Source: Chitinophaga sp. HK235
GTDB lineage: Bacteria > Bacteroidota > Bacteroidia > Chitinophagales > Chitinophagaceae
DNA: 64,000 nt
Assembly (NCBI RefSeq): GCF_018255755.1
Contig: NZ_CP073766.1
Coordinates: 3,038,001 to 3,102,000 of the forward strand
Reading direction: 5' to 3'
The first letter of the stretch is position 1; each line of letters opens with the position of its first letter. Shown here piece by piece: positions 35,716 through 43,132 of the stretch. The notes under the pieces were generated by a model that searched no databases, was not told the origin of the DNA, and saw nothing but the letters and a program-made list of their open reading frames with translations. A program made the translations under genes and the position numbers.

Positions 35716-36205
35716 TATTTTTTGTAAAGGTATCCAATGAAATATTATCGGATGAAATTATATGCCTGGACTGTTCATAAAAAGGTCTGCGTTCGGCCAT
35801 CTTTTTTTCCACAAAGTCGAGCAGGTCTTCATCATCGAGGTCCTGGATCAGCGGCCGTTTGTGTTTTTTGCGTTGCAGCCTTTCCACCATTGCTTCGAGG
35901 GAAGGGTTGATCCAGATGGTGATGCCGTGTTCGTTCATGAAGTCCATGTTGTCCTGAAAGCAGGGCGTGCCGCCGCCGCAGGAGATCAGAAAATTGTCCT
36001 GCCGGGACAGTTCACGCAGCAACAAGCTCTCCTTTTCCCGGAAATAATCTTCGCCTTTGGTGGCGAAGATGTCGCTGATAGCCATTTCTTCCGCCTCTAC
36101 GATCACTTCATCCAGATCATAGTAGGGCAACTGCCAGTGATCGGCCAGCTGTTTGCCCCAATAGGATTTTCCGGCTCCCATGAAGCCGAGCAAGAATATT
36201 TTCAT
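35702..36205 (-). CDS. aroK: Shikimate kinase
   Basis: It phosphorylates shikimate at the 3-hydroxyl in the common aromatic amino-acid pathway. The 167-residue protein has P-loop GFMGAGKSYWGK, the shikimate-binding DLDEVIVEAEE and SCGGGTPCFQDN, and the lid region RPLIQD. The length is normal. Its end overlaps the DUF423 gene by 14 bases, and the upstream phosphopantetheinyl transferase stop is 38 bases away. Other aromatic-pathway genes are not in the window. Confidence 0.95.
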   Translation of the reverse strand: MKIFLLGFMGAGKSYWGKQLADHWQLPYYDLDEVIVEAEEMAISDIFATKGEDYFREKESLLLRELSRQDNFLISCGGGTPCFQDNMDFMNEHGITIWINPSLEAMVERLQRKKHKRPLIQDLDDEDLLDFVEKKMAERRPFYEQSRHIISSDNISLDTFTKNIEHA

Positions 36206-36243
36206 AAGTCAAAATAACGCAACAGTTAGTAAAATTCCTTTCC

Positions 36244-36864
36244 TCACGCCGGATGTGTCCATGCCAGGCACAGACCATTCTCTATTATATATTGCAAATA
36301 TAACCGGGTATTTGAATCCGGCTTCACAAAATTAGCGCTGATAAAGCCCATCGGCTGATAGACAAAGGGTTGCAGCACCAGGTTCTCTCTAAAATCAACG
36401 CTTCCCAGCCCGTACCATTTAAACATTGCTTCCTTAGCGCTCCAGCAGATGGTTTTATGGGGTAATGCATGTGTAGGATCAATAAAATCCCGTTCGTCGG
36501 GTGACAGGAACTTATGCGACACCTTTTCTATCTTATCTTTCACTTCTTCTATATCTATCCCTACAGCGGCTTTGGTACTCACGATGGCTGCTACATGATC
36601 TCCGCAGTGGGAGATGGAGAAATGGTAGCTATCGCAGGTCAGTACTGGCTTACGGGATCCTGATATCTGAATCTTTTCGATGGGGAATTCAGGGAAAAGC
36701 GTTACCAGCAGATATCTGCCTGCAAAATGCTGTAATCTTTTGTGTGGATGATGGATCTCGGGGCTGATGTTAACCCGCTCCCGGAAGAAACTTTCCTGCT
36801 CTTCGATGCTCCACACGCCCAATCTGGTTTCCGGATCAATTTGTATGGTACGTATTAATGGCAT
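36244..36864 (-). CDS. 4'-phosphopantetheinyl transferase superfamily protein
   Basis: A 206-residue enzyme that would attach the phosphopantetheine arm of CoA to carrier proteins. The magnesium-binding motif VGIDIEEV and WSAKEAMFKWYG are the two hallmark stretches; the substrate-recognition FSISHCGDHVAAIV is also present. It looks like the Sfp/AcpT group rather than a short AcpS (about 125 residues). It is the first gene of a dense minus-strand run, PPTase-aroK-DUF423-hydrolase-ftsK-lolA. The carrier protein it serves is not encoded nearby. The promoter region is shared with divergent dcd. Confidence 0.9.
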   Translation of the reverse strand: MPLIRTIQIDPETRLGVWSIEEQESFFRERVNISPEIHHPHKRLQHFAGRYLLVTLFPEFPIEKIQISGSRKPVLTCDSYHFSISHCGDHVAAIVSTKAAVGIDIEEVKDKIEKVSHKFLSPDERDFIDPTHALPHKTICWSAKEAMFKWYGLGSVDFRENLVLQPFVYQPMGFISANFVKPDSNTRLYLQYIIENGLCLAWTHPA

Positions 36865-36971
36865 ATCTTGCCAAATTAAAGCAAAAAAGCATAAATAAAA
36901 GAAAAGGTTTCGCTTTTAACGCACCTTTATAAAATGCCCGAAGCTTTTATGCTACTACTAAAACACCTAAC

Positions 36972-37508
36972 ATGATCCTGTCAGACAAACGGATATTGGA
37001 AGAAATTGAAAAAGGCACTATTATTATTTCGCCTTTTGACCGGAAGTATCTTGGTACCAACTCTTATGACGTGCACCTTGGCAAATATCTCGCCACCTAC
37101 AAAGATCGTATTCTGGACGCACGCAAACACAATGAAATCGAGCATTTCGAAATACCGGAAGAAGGTTATGTGCTGCAACCCGGTACCCTTTACCTGGGCG
37201 TAACCGAGGAATACACCGAAACCCATGCGCATGTGCCTTTCCTGGAAGGCAAGTCCAGCACGGGCCGCCTCGGTATAGACATTCACGCTACCGCTGGCAA
37301 AGGCGATGTAGGCTTCTGCAACACCTGGACCCTGGAAATCTCCTGCGCACAGCCCGTAAGGATCTACGCCGGTATGCCCATCGGCCAGCTGATTTATTTT
37401 GTAGTGGAAGGCGAAGTGGAAACGATGTATAACAAAAAAGGCAATGCCAAATACAACAGCCGCACCATCAAACCAGTGGAAAGCATGATGTGGCGCAACG
37501 ATTTTTAG
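36972..37508 (+). CDS. dcd: dCTP deaminase
   Basis: It deaminates dCTP to dUTP, the precursor for thymidylate synthesis. The 178-residue protein shows the homotrimer fold pattern: GTNSYDVHLGKYLATY, EGKSSTGRLGIDIHATAGKGDVGFCNTWTLEIS (active-site Glu and substrate binding) and GQLIYFVVEGEVETMYNKKGNAKY. Monocistronic, divergent from the phosphopantetheinyl transferase gene, ending in a strong hairpin. Confidence 0.95.
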   Translation: MILSDKRILEEIEKGTIIISPFDRKYLGTNSYDVHLGKYLATYKDRILDARKHNEIEHFEIPEEGYVLQPGTLYLGVTEEYTETHAHVPFLEGKSSTGRLGIDIHATAGKGDVGFCNTWTLEISCAQPVRIYAGMPIGQLIYFVVEGEVETMYNKKGNAKYNSRTIKPVESMMWRNDF

Positions 37509-37546
37509 TTCCTGTAAACCAGGCGTTTTTAAAAGCATTTCAAAAT

Positions 37547-37587
37547 ACAAGGGGCGAAGATCAATTGGTTTGATCTTCGCCCCTTGT
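37547..37587. terminator. GCGAAG-family hairpin between dcd and the HD-Pnk gene
   Basis: A perfect 18-bp stem (ACAAGGGGCGAAGATCAA, 37547-37564, against 37570-37587) has loop TTGGT. It lies between two convergent genes and would act on both strands. Confidence 0.75.
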
Positions 37588-37665
37588 GTTCTGTTTTTAT
37601 AGCATTCAAACTACTCCAAAGAAAAGGAGTCTCATCATTCCATTATTTTTTACCCATACTTTTTT

Positions 37666-38772
37666 TTAAGGCACCTGATATATCACCTCATGGGCTTCTG
37701 TAAGCGTGGGCACTTCCAGCTTGCTGATAAGCCTTTCCATGGCGGCGGAGGGCACGATATGTTCCCGCTGCGTGTTTTGCTGCAACAACCGCGCAGCCGG
37801 CACTTCCACGTATACGATGGTCACCGCCGCATCATAGGCAGTGAACAGACTTATCAGCTGTTCACGCATCTGCCGGGTGATGTTGGTAGCATTCCAAACA
37901 AAGGAACGACCTTTACGGAGGTACTCCCTGGCCTGTTCTTTAGCCGCCTGAATCACAGTACCATTGCCGCTTTTGTCGGTGGGACTTATTTTCATAGTCC
38001 TGCGGATATCATCCAGGGAGATGACCGGCCATTGCCGGTAATTCCTTTGCACCCAGGTATCCTTTCCTGCGCCGGGCAAGCCACTCATCATGATCACCTG
38101 TGTATTGGGCTGCTGATAAGGCACATAGTCCGGTGATGTTTCTTCCTTCATCAGGTAGTACATCCGTGCAGCAGCATTCTCAAATGCCCGGGGCACGCCC
38201 CAGCATTCATTTTCCCGGCACAGCTCCTCGAAGCAGTCCAGCCGGTACAACAGGTCAGCCTGATCCTCACAGATGCGGCCCAATGCATCGGCCCGGGCCA
38301 GCAGTGCCAGCAGACGCGTGTTGACTTCCAGACTGGCCGTGATCACCGCTTTCTGCGGATCTTTTTTATCAAAGACCCAGAGCGGCAGCCCATGGTAGCG
38401 TACCAGTTTCGCGATCTCCTCACGGATAGGAAAAGGTGTAGACACCTCCCGATACAGGATCTGCCGGGCACGCATCTCCCCTTTCCGTGCATGGCCGGCA
38501 GAAGTGATACTGCCATCCGGTGCACATACAGTGGTGGAATATTTTTCCACGTCATGCAGCAATGCCGCGGCCCACAGGATCTCCTGCTGCTGTAGCGGCA
38601 GCTCCTGGTATGCGGGCAACTGCTGCAATGCTTCCAGCACCATCTGCGTATGTACGGCAACGTTACCTTCCGCATGATGCCGTGCATCCTGGGGCACGGA
38701 AGCCATCACTCCTACCCATTCGTATTTTTTTTCCAGGTAAGCCCAGTCTTTATTATCTGTAATCTGCCACAT
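37666..38772 (-). CDS. HD-domain polynucleotide kinase (HD-Pnk), RNA end-healing enzyme
   Basis: A 368-residue two-domain protein. The N-terminal HD phosphohydrolase has His41, His73-Asp74 (LLHDVEKY), His94, His127 and Asp162 as metal ligands. The C-terminal P-loop kinase has GLPGAGKDT (231-239), LDDIRR and VWNATN. The arrangement matches the characterised HD-Pnk of Runella slithyformis, which removes 2',3'-cyclic or 2'-phosphates with the HD domain and phosphorylates 5'-OH ends with the kinase. Its gene overlaps the RNA ligase gene by 20 bases. I start at the ATG at 38772 because AAGGAGG lies five bases ahead of it. An ATG at 38787 would add MKEVI. The start at 38772 is the better supported of the two. 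Confidence 0.85.
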   Translation of the reverse strand: MWQITDNKDWAYLEKKYEWVGVMASVPQDARHHAEGNVAVHTQMVLEALQQLPAYQELPLQQQEILWAAALLHDVEKYSTTVCAPDGSITSAGHARKGEMRARQILYREVSTPFPIREEIAKLVRYHGLPLWVFDKKDPQKAVITASLEVNTRLLALLARADALGRICEDQADLLYRLDCFEELCRENECWGVPRAFENAAARMYYLMKEETSPDYVPYQQPNTQVIMMSGLPGAGKDTWVQRNYRQWPVISLDDIRRTMKISPTDKSGNGTVIQAAKEQAREYLRKGRSFVWNATNITRQMREQLISLFTAYDAAVTIVYVEVPAARLLQQNTQREHIVPSAAMERLISKLEVPTLTEAHEVIYQVP

Positions 38773-39466
38773 AATTACCTCCTTCATAATTTAACCTGGC
38801 CCTGCGCCAGTGGCGGGTCCAGTGCTGATCTGTTTTTACATGCCCTTTACGGACATATTTAAATACGTTGCGGGAAAATTCACTCACGGCATAACCTGCA
38901 GCATTACGCGACACGAGGCCTTCCATAATAGTCGGTTCACCAGTAAACGCATCATACGGATCAAAGGCACCACGGCCAGACACCAGCGACAGCGTATCCT
39001 GTTCAAACTCCTGGCGTATAGCCGGCGGCGTTACCACCTTCACTACCGGTACCACCGGCAAATCCAGCATGGCCGCATAAAAGCAGGTCTCTTCCCAGCT
39101 CAGCCAACGATCATGTTCCCGGACACCAAACACATAAAAATGATGGTCCAGGTTTTTATATTCTATAGAATGCACCGCGTACAGGTTTTCCAGGAAGATC
39201 TCCAGATCACCCAGCTCATTTTTAATACTTTGCCAGTAGCGGCGTATGCTCTCAGTCCATGCAGAGGTAGTGGGTGCGGCATGTGAACGCGCAAACACTC
39301 CATGCCGGGAGAGACAGTTATTTTCTCCGTCCAGTTTTTCCGTATGTATCAACTGCGGGATATTTACCAGATGCTCCCAATAGTCGTGCTGGATGCGGTC
39401 ATCGCTGGTAGTGCCCGGTGAAAACGGATAATGATAGGTACGGCCATATTTTTGGGAAATCGCCAT
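38753..39466 (-). CDS. ATP-dependent RNA ligase (Rnl2-like, catalytic domain only)
   Basis: A 237-residue nucleotidyltransferase that would seal 5'-phosphate and 3'-OH RNA ends. Motif I is TEKLDGEN with the nucleotidylated Lys44. Later motifs are FARSH (Ia, Arg60), FYVFGVRE (III), MEGLVSR (IV, Glu182) and VFKYVRK (V, Lys203/207). Only the catalytic domain is present; T4 Rnl2 has about 100 more C-terminal residues. The gene overlaps HD-Pnk by 20 bases, so healing and sealing steps are encoded together. The start is the ATG at 39466; a TTG two codons upstream is less likely. The leader is structured. Substrate RNA unknown; DNA ligation is not excluded. Confidence 0.85.
   Translation of the reverse strand: MAISQKYGRTYHYPFSPGTTSDDRIQHDYWEHLVNIPQLIHTEKLDGENNCLSRHGVFARSHAAPTTSAWTESIRRYWQSIKNELGDLEIFLENLYAVHSIEYKNLDHHFYVFGVREHDRWLSWEETCFYAAMLDLPVVPVVKVVTPPAIRQEFEQDTLSLVSGRGAFDPYDAFTGEPTIMEGLVSRNAAGYAVSEFSRNVFKYVRKGHVKTDQHWTRHWRRARLNYEGGNYVADYR
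38778..38784 (-). promoter_or_regulatory. Shine-Dalgarno-like AAGGAGG before HD-Pnk
   Basis: AAGGAGG lies five bases ahead of the ATG at 38772, inside the last codons of the RNA ligase gene. Most genes in this window have no such sequence, so it supports coupled translation and the 38772 start. It also encodes ligase residues (EGGN), so chance is possible. Confidence 0.5.
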
Positions 39467-39550
39467 AATCAATTACGAATTTCGAATTACGGATTATGAA
39501 TGATGGATGAATGAACCATCAGTAAGTTGAGTGTTTGTAACCGTAATTTT

Positions 39551-39620
39551 TATGAAAAAATAAAATCACAGGCCTGTTCCGGGATGGAACGGCGAAGGAA
39601 ACATATTAATATGCCTGTGA
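39551..39620 (-). ncRNA. Structured leader of the RNA-repair operon
   Basis: Between the probable promoter (39663-39670) and the RNA ligase start, the minus-strand transcript can form an outer 8-bp stem (plus-strand TCACAGGC at 39566-39573 with GCCTGTGA at 39613-39620). It encloses a 7-bp hairpin (39574-39592, loop GGGAT) and the palindrome CATATTAATATG (39602-39613). On the minus strand the outer stem is followed by TTTTATTTTTT. This resembles an intrinsic terminator inside a leader, so it may be an attenuator or a small RNA. No known RNA family was recognised. Confidence 0.45.
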
Positions 39621-39662
39621 GATTACATGGCACAAAGGTTTATCTGTTTTATGAATGAGGCG

Positions 39663-39670
39663 CAAAGATA
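39663..39670 (-). promoter_or_regulatory. Probable promoter of the RNA-repair operon
   Basis: The minus strand reads TATCTTTG, a full match to TAnnTTTG, about 200 bases before the RNA ligase ATG. That predicts a leader of about 190 nucleotides containing the structured element. No clear TTTG -33 box is visible. Confidence 0.5.
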
Positions 39671-39770
39671 ATAAACTTTTTTAATCCTCTTGCCATCCAT
39701 CCTGTTCTTTCGGGCGTCATACGCTATAATTCTTTATATTGGCTTCAAGACAATCAACAAATCTATCATC

Positions 39771-41525
39771 ATGAGAAAAATACTTCTTTGCGCCGCCGCG
39801 GCTGCAGCCATAATTGCCTGTAACAACGGCAACAGCTCCCAGGGCGGTGGTAAGGCAGACAGTGTGCTCAACAACGCATTTACTGCTTATACACAACATT
39901 TTATCGATCAGTTATGGAAAGAAAACCCCGATTGGGCCACTAATGTAGGTTATCACAAATACGACTCTGTACTGATTGTGCCCGACAGTGCTGCTCAACA
40001 AGCCAGCCTGGCTTTTGCGCAACAGCACCTGGATTCTCTCAAGTCCTATGAACTCAGCAAACTGTCTGATGCCAACCAGATAGACTATCAGCTGATAGAA
40101 AACTATCTGAAATCCGTACAATGGAATATTAAAGAACAGAAACACAACGAGTGGGACCCTTCCACTTTTAATGTGAGCCAGACTTTCGCTTTTATACTCA
40201 ATGAAAACTATGAGCCGCTGGAATCCCGTCTGCGCAGCTTTTCAGCCAGATTGGGCAATGTGCCGGCCTACTATGAAGCTGCCAAAAAACAGATCAAGGA
40301 CCCTGTACCGGAGCTGACTTCACTGGCGGTAGATCAGAACAACGGTGGCCTGTCTGTTTTCGAAAAAGATTTCGTAGACTCTTTACAGAAAACCAGTTTC
40401 AGCGCCGATGAAAAGAAAAACATGATTGCCCGTGCACAAACCGCCACCAAGGCTATCAAGGACTATGCTGTCTGGCTCAAGGCACTGAAGCCTGCTAATC
40501 CTCGCAGCTTCCGCCTGGGACAACCCCTGTACGATCAGAAATTCAACTTCGATATTCAATCTTCCTATACGGCATCTCAGATCTTTGATTCCGCTGTAGC
40601 CCGCAAAGCCTATGTGCATAAAGAAATGGCCCGTATCAGCCGCGAACTGTGGCCTAAATATTTCGGCAGCAAGCCGATGCCTTCCGACTCACTGGAACTG
40701 ATAGGACGTATGATTGACACCCTGTCCGTAAAACATGTGAAGCCAGAAGAATTCCAGGCAGCTATTGAAAAACAGCTCCCTACACTGATCGCTTTCATCA
40801 AGGAAAAAGACCTGCTGTATATCGATCCCAAGAAACCGCTGGTCGTACGTAAAGAACCAGCTTACATGGCCGGTGTGGCTGGCGCCTCCATCAGCGCTCC
40901 CGGCCCGTACGACAAAGGTGGCAATACCTACTACAATGTTGGCAGCCTGGAAGGATGGCCTAAAGAAAAAGCAGAAAGTTACCTGCGGGAATACAATCAG
41001 TACATCCTGCAGATACTGGACATCCACGAAGCCATCCCTGGCCACTATACTCAGCTGGTATATGCCAACCAGTCGCCCAGCCTGATCAAATCACTGATGA
41101 GCAACGGCGCTATGATTGAAGGATGGGCTGTATATACCGAACAGATGATGCTCGAAAACGGCTATGGCAATAATGAACCGGAAATGTGGCTGATGTGGTA
41201 CAAATGGAATCTGCGCGCAGTCTGCAATACCATCCTCGACTACAGTGTACATGCAAAAAACATGAGCCGCGAAGATGCTATCCATCTGCTGACCAAAGAG
41301 GCCTTCCAGCAACAAGCCGAAGCTGAAGGCAAATGGAAAAGGGTTAGCGTGACCAGTGTACAGCTCACCAGCTATTACACCGGTTACAAAGAAATCATTG
41401 ACCTGCGGGAAGCTTATAAAAAGAAGATGGGCAAAGATTACAGCCTGAAAACTTTCAATGAAAAATTCCTGAGCTATGGCAGCGCGCCGGTGAAATATAT
41501 CCGCCAGCTGATGCTGAAACAATAG
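39771..41525 (+). CDS. DUF885 family lipoprotein, metallopeptidase-like
   Basis: A 584-residue predicted lipoprotein (MRKILLCAAAAAAIIAC, lipid cysteine at residue 17). The body is a DUF885 domain with HEAIPGH in LDIHEAIPGHYTQLVYANQ, a HExxxxH-like zinc motif, followed by EGWAVYTEQMMLENGYG, a possible third ligand region, and a C-terminal KMGKDYSLKTFNEKFLSYGSAPVKYIRQ. The family is usually annotated as a metallopeptidase-like protein of unknown substrate. I chose the ATG at 39771 since it begins the lipoprotein signal; an upstream in-frame ATG at 39690 gives a non-signal N-terminus. Monocistronic. Confidence 0.87.
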   Translation: MRKILLCAAAAAAIIACNNGNSSQGGGKADSVLNNAFTAYTQHFIDQLWKENPDWATNVGYHKYDSVLIVPDSAAQQASLAFAQQHLDSLKSYELSKLSDANQIDYQLIENYLKSVQWNIKEQKHNEWDPSTFNVSQTFAFILNENYEPLESRLRSFSARLGNVPAYYEAAKKQIKDPVPELTSLAVDQNNGGLSVFEKDFVDSLQKTSFSADEKKNMIARAQTATKAIKDYAVWLKALKPANPRSFRLGQPLYDQKFNFDIQSSYTASQIFDSAVARKAYVHKEMARISRELWPKYFGSKPMPSDSLELIGRMIDTLSVKHVKPEEFQAAIEKQLPTLIAFIKEKDLLYIDPKKPLVVRKEPAYMAGVAGASISAPGPYDKGGNTYYNVGSLEGWPKEKAESYLREYNQYILQILDIHEAIPGHYTQLVYANQSPSLIKSLMSNGAMIEGWAVYTEQMMLENGYGNNEPEMWLMWYKWNLRAVCNTILDYSVHAKNMSREDAIHLLTKEAFQQQAEAEGKWKRVSVTSVQLTSYYTGYKEIIDLREAYKKKMGKDYSLKTFNEKFLSYGSAPVKYIRQLMLKQ

Positions 41526-41528
41526 AAA

Positions 41529-41611
41529 TTTGATTATTGGGGTATTTGGCTATTTGGTTATTTAGGGATTTGAATCAAATCAGAAAATCCCTAAATAACC
41601 AAATAATCAAA
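41529..41611. repeat. Long AT-rich hairpin between DUF885 and DUF4272 genes
   Basis: ATTTGGTTATTTAGGGATTT (41552-41571) pairs perfectly over 20 bp with 41585-41604, loop of 13 bases. A second, outer pair TTTGATTATT (41529-41538) and AATAATCAAA (41602-41611) slightly overlaps it. It lies at the convergent ends of two genes and may end both transcripts, but it lacks a clean T tract. Confidence 0.65.
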
Positions 41612-41614
41612 TAA

Positions 41615-42835
41615 TCAGGTATCGCAGGTAACCTCGTCCCATGGCTGGTTGCGATAGTTGATCAACCAGTTGAGCGCGTAGTGTCTTTCGTAAACAATAC
41701 CCCGGTGAGTAGGTGCTTCTTCATTTTTCAGGATAGCATCCACACAAGACCAGTGGGCACGATAATAAAGATCGTTGGCATCCAGTATTTCGGTAGCAGG
41801 ACGCAGTTCCTTTACTAAAGCGAAAAAGGAGGCCGGATCAGTTTCAAGCCCTTTGAAGGGATATACTTCCTGCGGCACCATATCCAGATTACAGAGATCA
41901 TTCATATACCCCAGCTCCGGCACTTTGTTGAGTGCCCACATCAGTACCCAGATATCTTCACATTTCCAGGTTTCCTTTCTTTTCAAGTCTTCTGTAGGAT
42001 TATCCAGGAAGGATTTTTCTGCCGGTGTGGTATGTTCCCACAACTGATGTTGCTGCAGATAACCGATGATTTCTTTTCCTTCGAGATATCCGAAAGCGAC
42101 TGCATTGACAGCTGAAAGCACGGCTACACGGGCTGCTACTTCGGCCGGAGTGCGGAGCACCACATTACTTTCGTCTGTAATGGCCGGCAGCATAGCACTT
42201 GAGCGGATACCCATAGACTGCAGCTGTTGCAGGCTGCGGGCTTTTCTTTCCAGTGCTTCCGGAGAAGGTAATGTCTGGCTGTCAAAATATTTTGCGTCGA
42301 TATTGACAGTAAGATGGGTGGCGGTAGAGTGTCCGTTTACATCAAGCAGCAGGGCACCTGTTTTATCCCAGAAGCCTTGTACATCCGTATTAAAGATCAC
42401 ATTGCCTTCGGAGAAGAAGAAAGCGTCCAGCTCGTAGGCTAGTTCCATCACTGCCGAACGGAGGTCGCCGTTGAAAGAAGGCTCCGCCATGATCACCACC
42501 TCTGTGTTGATGGTCGGGATTTTTGCCAGCAGCCGCTCTTTCAGTTCCTGATTGTCGGCGGATATCTGCTGTACAAAAGCATACATACCGCGCAGGTTAA
42601 CGATGATGGGTTCATCACTGTGTTCCAGGGTATATCCTGGTACAGTCCGCTGTCTGTAAGTGATAGTAAGGGTGTTACCCTTTCTTAAACGTCTTTTTTT
42701 CGAAACTACTGTAATAGACTCCCAGTGCTCGTCCTGTCCTGTTACTTTCAGGGAAGATGCATCAAAGTGCGCACGCATGCGCGTCAACACCTTTCCCATA
42801 TCTACCTCGTGCGTGTAGAGGGTACAATTTTCCAT
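41615..42835 (-). CDS. DUF4272 domain-containing protein
   Basis: A 406-residue cytoplasmic protein. The C-terminal two-thirds carry the DUF4272 pattern (ALERKARSLQQLQSMGIRSSAMLPAI, LRTPAEVAARVAVLSAVNAVAFGYLEG, KCEDIWVLMWALNKVPELGYMNDLCNLDMV). The N-terminal part (residues 1-150) is a separate, unrecognised domain. Function unknown. The reading frame is open to 42898, but a -7 box at 42855-42862 lies inside that extension, so I start at the ATG at 42835. Confidence 0.8.
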   Translation of the reverse strand: MENCTLYTHEVDMGKVLTRMRAHFDASSLKVTGQDEHWESITVVSKKRRLRKGNTLTITYRQRTVPGYTLEHSDEPIIVNLRGMYAFVQQISADNQELKERLLAKIPTINTEVVIMAEPSFNGDLRSAVMELAYELDAFFFSEGNVIFNTDVQGFWDKTGALLLDVNGHSTATHLTVNIDAKYFDSQTLPSPEALERKARSLQQLQSMGIRSSAMLPAITDESNVVLRTPAEVAARVAVLSAVNAVAFGYLEGKEIIGYLQQHQLWEHTTPAEKSFLDNPTEDLKRKETWKCEDIWVLMWALNKVPELGYMNDLCNLDMVPQEVYPFKGLETDPASFFALVKELRPATEILDANDLYYRAHWSCVDAILKNEEAPTHRGIVYERHYALNWLINYRNQPWDEVTCDT

Positions 42836-42854
42836 GCTAATTTTTTCGAGGGGG

Positions 42855-42862
42855 CAAATGTA
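42855..42862 (-). promoter_or_regulatory. Probable promoter of the DUF4272 gene
   Basis: The minus strand reads TACATTTG, a full match to TAnnTTTG, 19 bases before the ATG at 42835. It argues against the longer start at 42898. Confidence 0.55.
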
Positions 42863-42955
42863 CCCAAAGCTCTCGAAAATCAGTTTTGGAATTTTCATTT
42901 TTCCTGATTCGGGAATAGTTATTGCCCCGATTTCAGGTAAAAAACCCTATAAAAC

Positions 42956-43132
42956 ATGAAACGTAATCATTACCGGCTTGCCTTTCTCCTACTATGTCTG
43001 ATCATGGCAGTGGCTGGCTGTGTACCACCCAGGCGGCCAGCACGGCCACCGCAACCGCCTAAGCCACACATGCCGCCACAGGTAGACCTTGTATTATTTT
43101 TTAATACTGTTCCGTTGCTGCAACAGCTGTAA
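42956..43132 (+). CDS. Small proline-rich lipoprotein
   Basis: A 58-residue reading frame: MKRNHYRLAFLLLCLIMAVAGC is a good lipoprotein signal with lipobox VAGC (Cys22). After it comes a proline- and arginine-rich stretch VPPRRPARPPQPPKPHMPPQ, then the hydrophobic tail VDLVLFFNTVPLLQQL. The tail is partly forced by overlap: the last 39 bases overlap the end of the convergent DUF1080 gene. The signal peptide and lipobox argue for a real gene, but the codon evidence is thin. Function unknown. Confidence 0.45.
   Translation: MKRNHYRLAFLLLCLIMAVAGCVPPRRPARPPQPPKPHMPPQVDLVLFFNTVPLLQQL

Noticed and set aside
42836..42898. Longer start for the DUF4272 protein
   Set aside because: A full -7 box (42855-42862) lies inside the extension, so transcription would begin after it.
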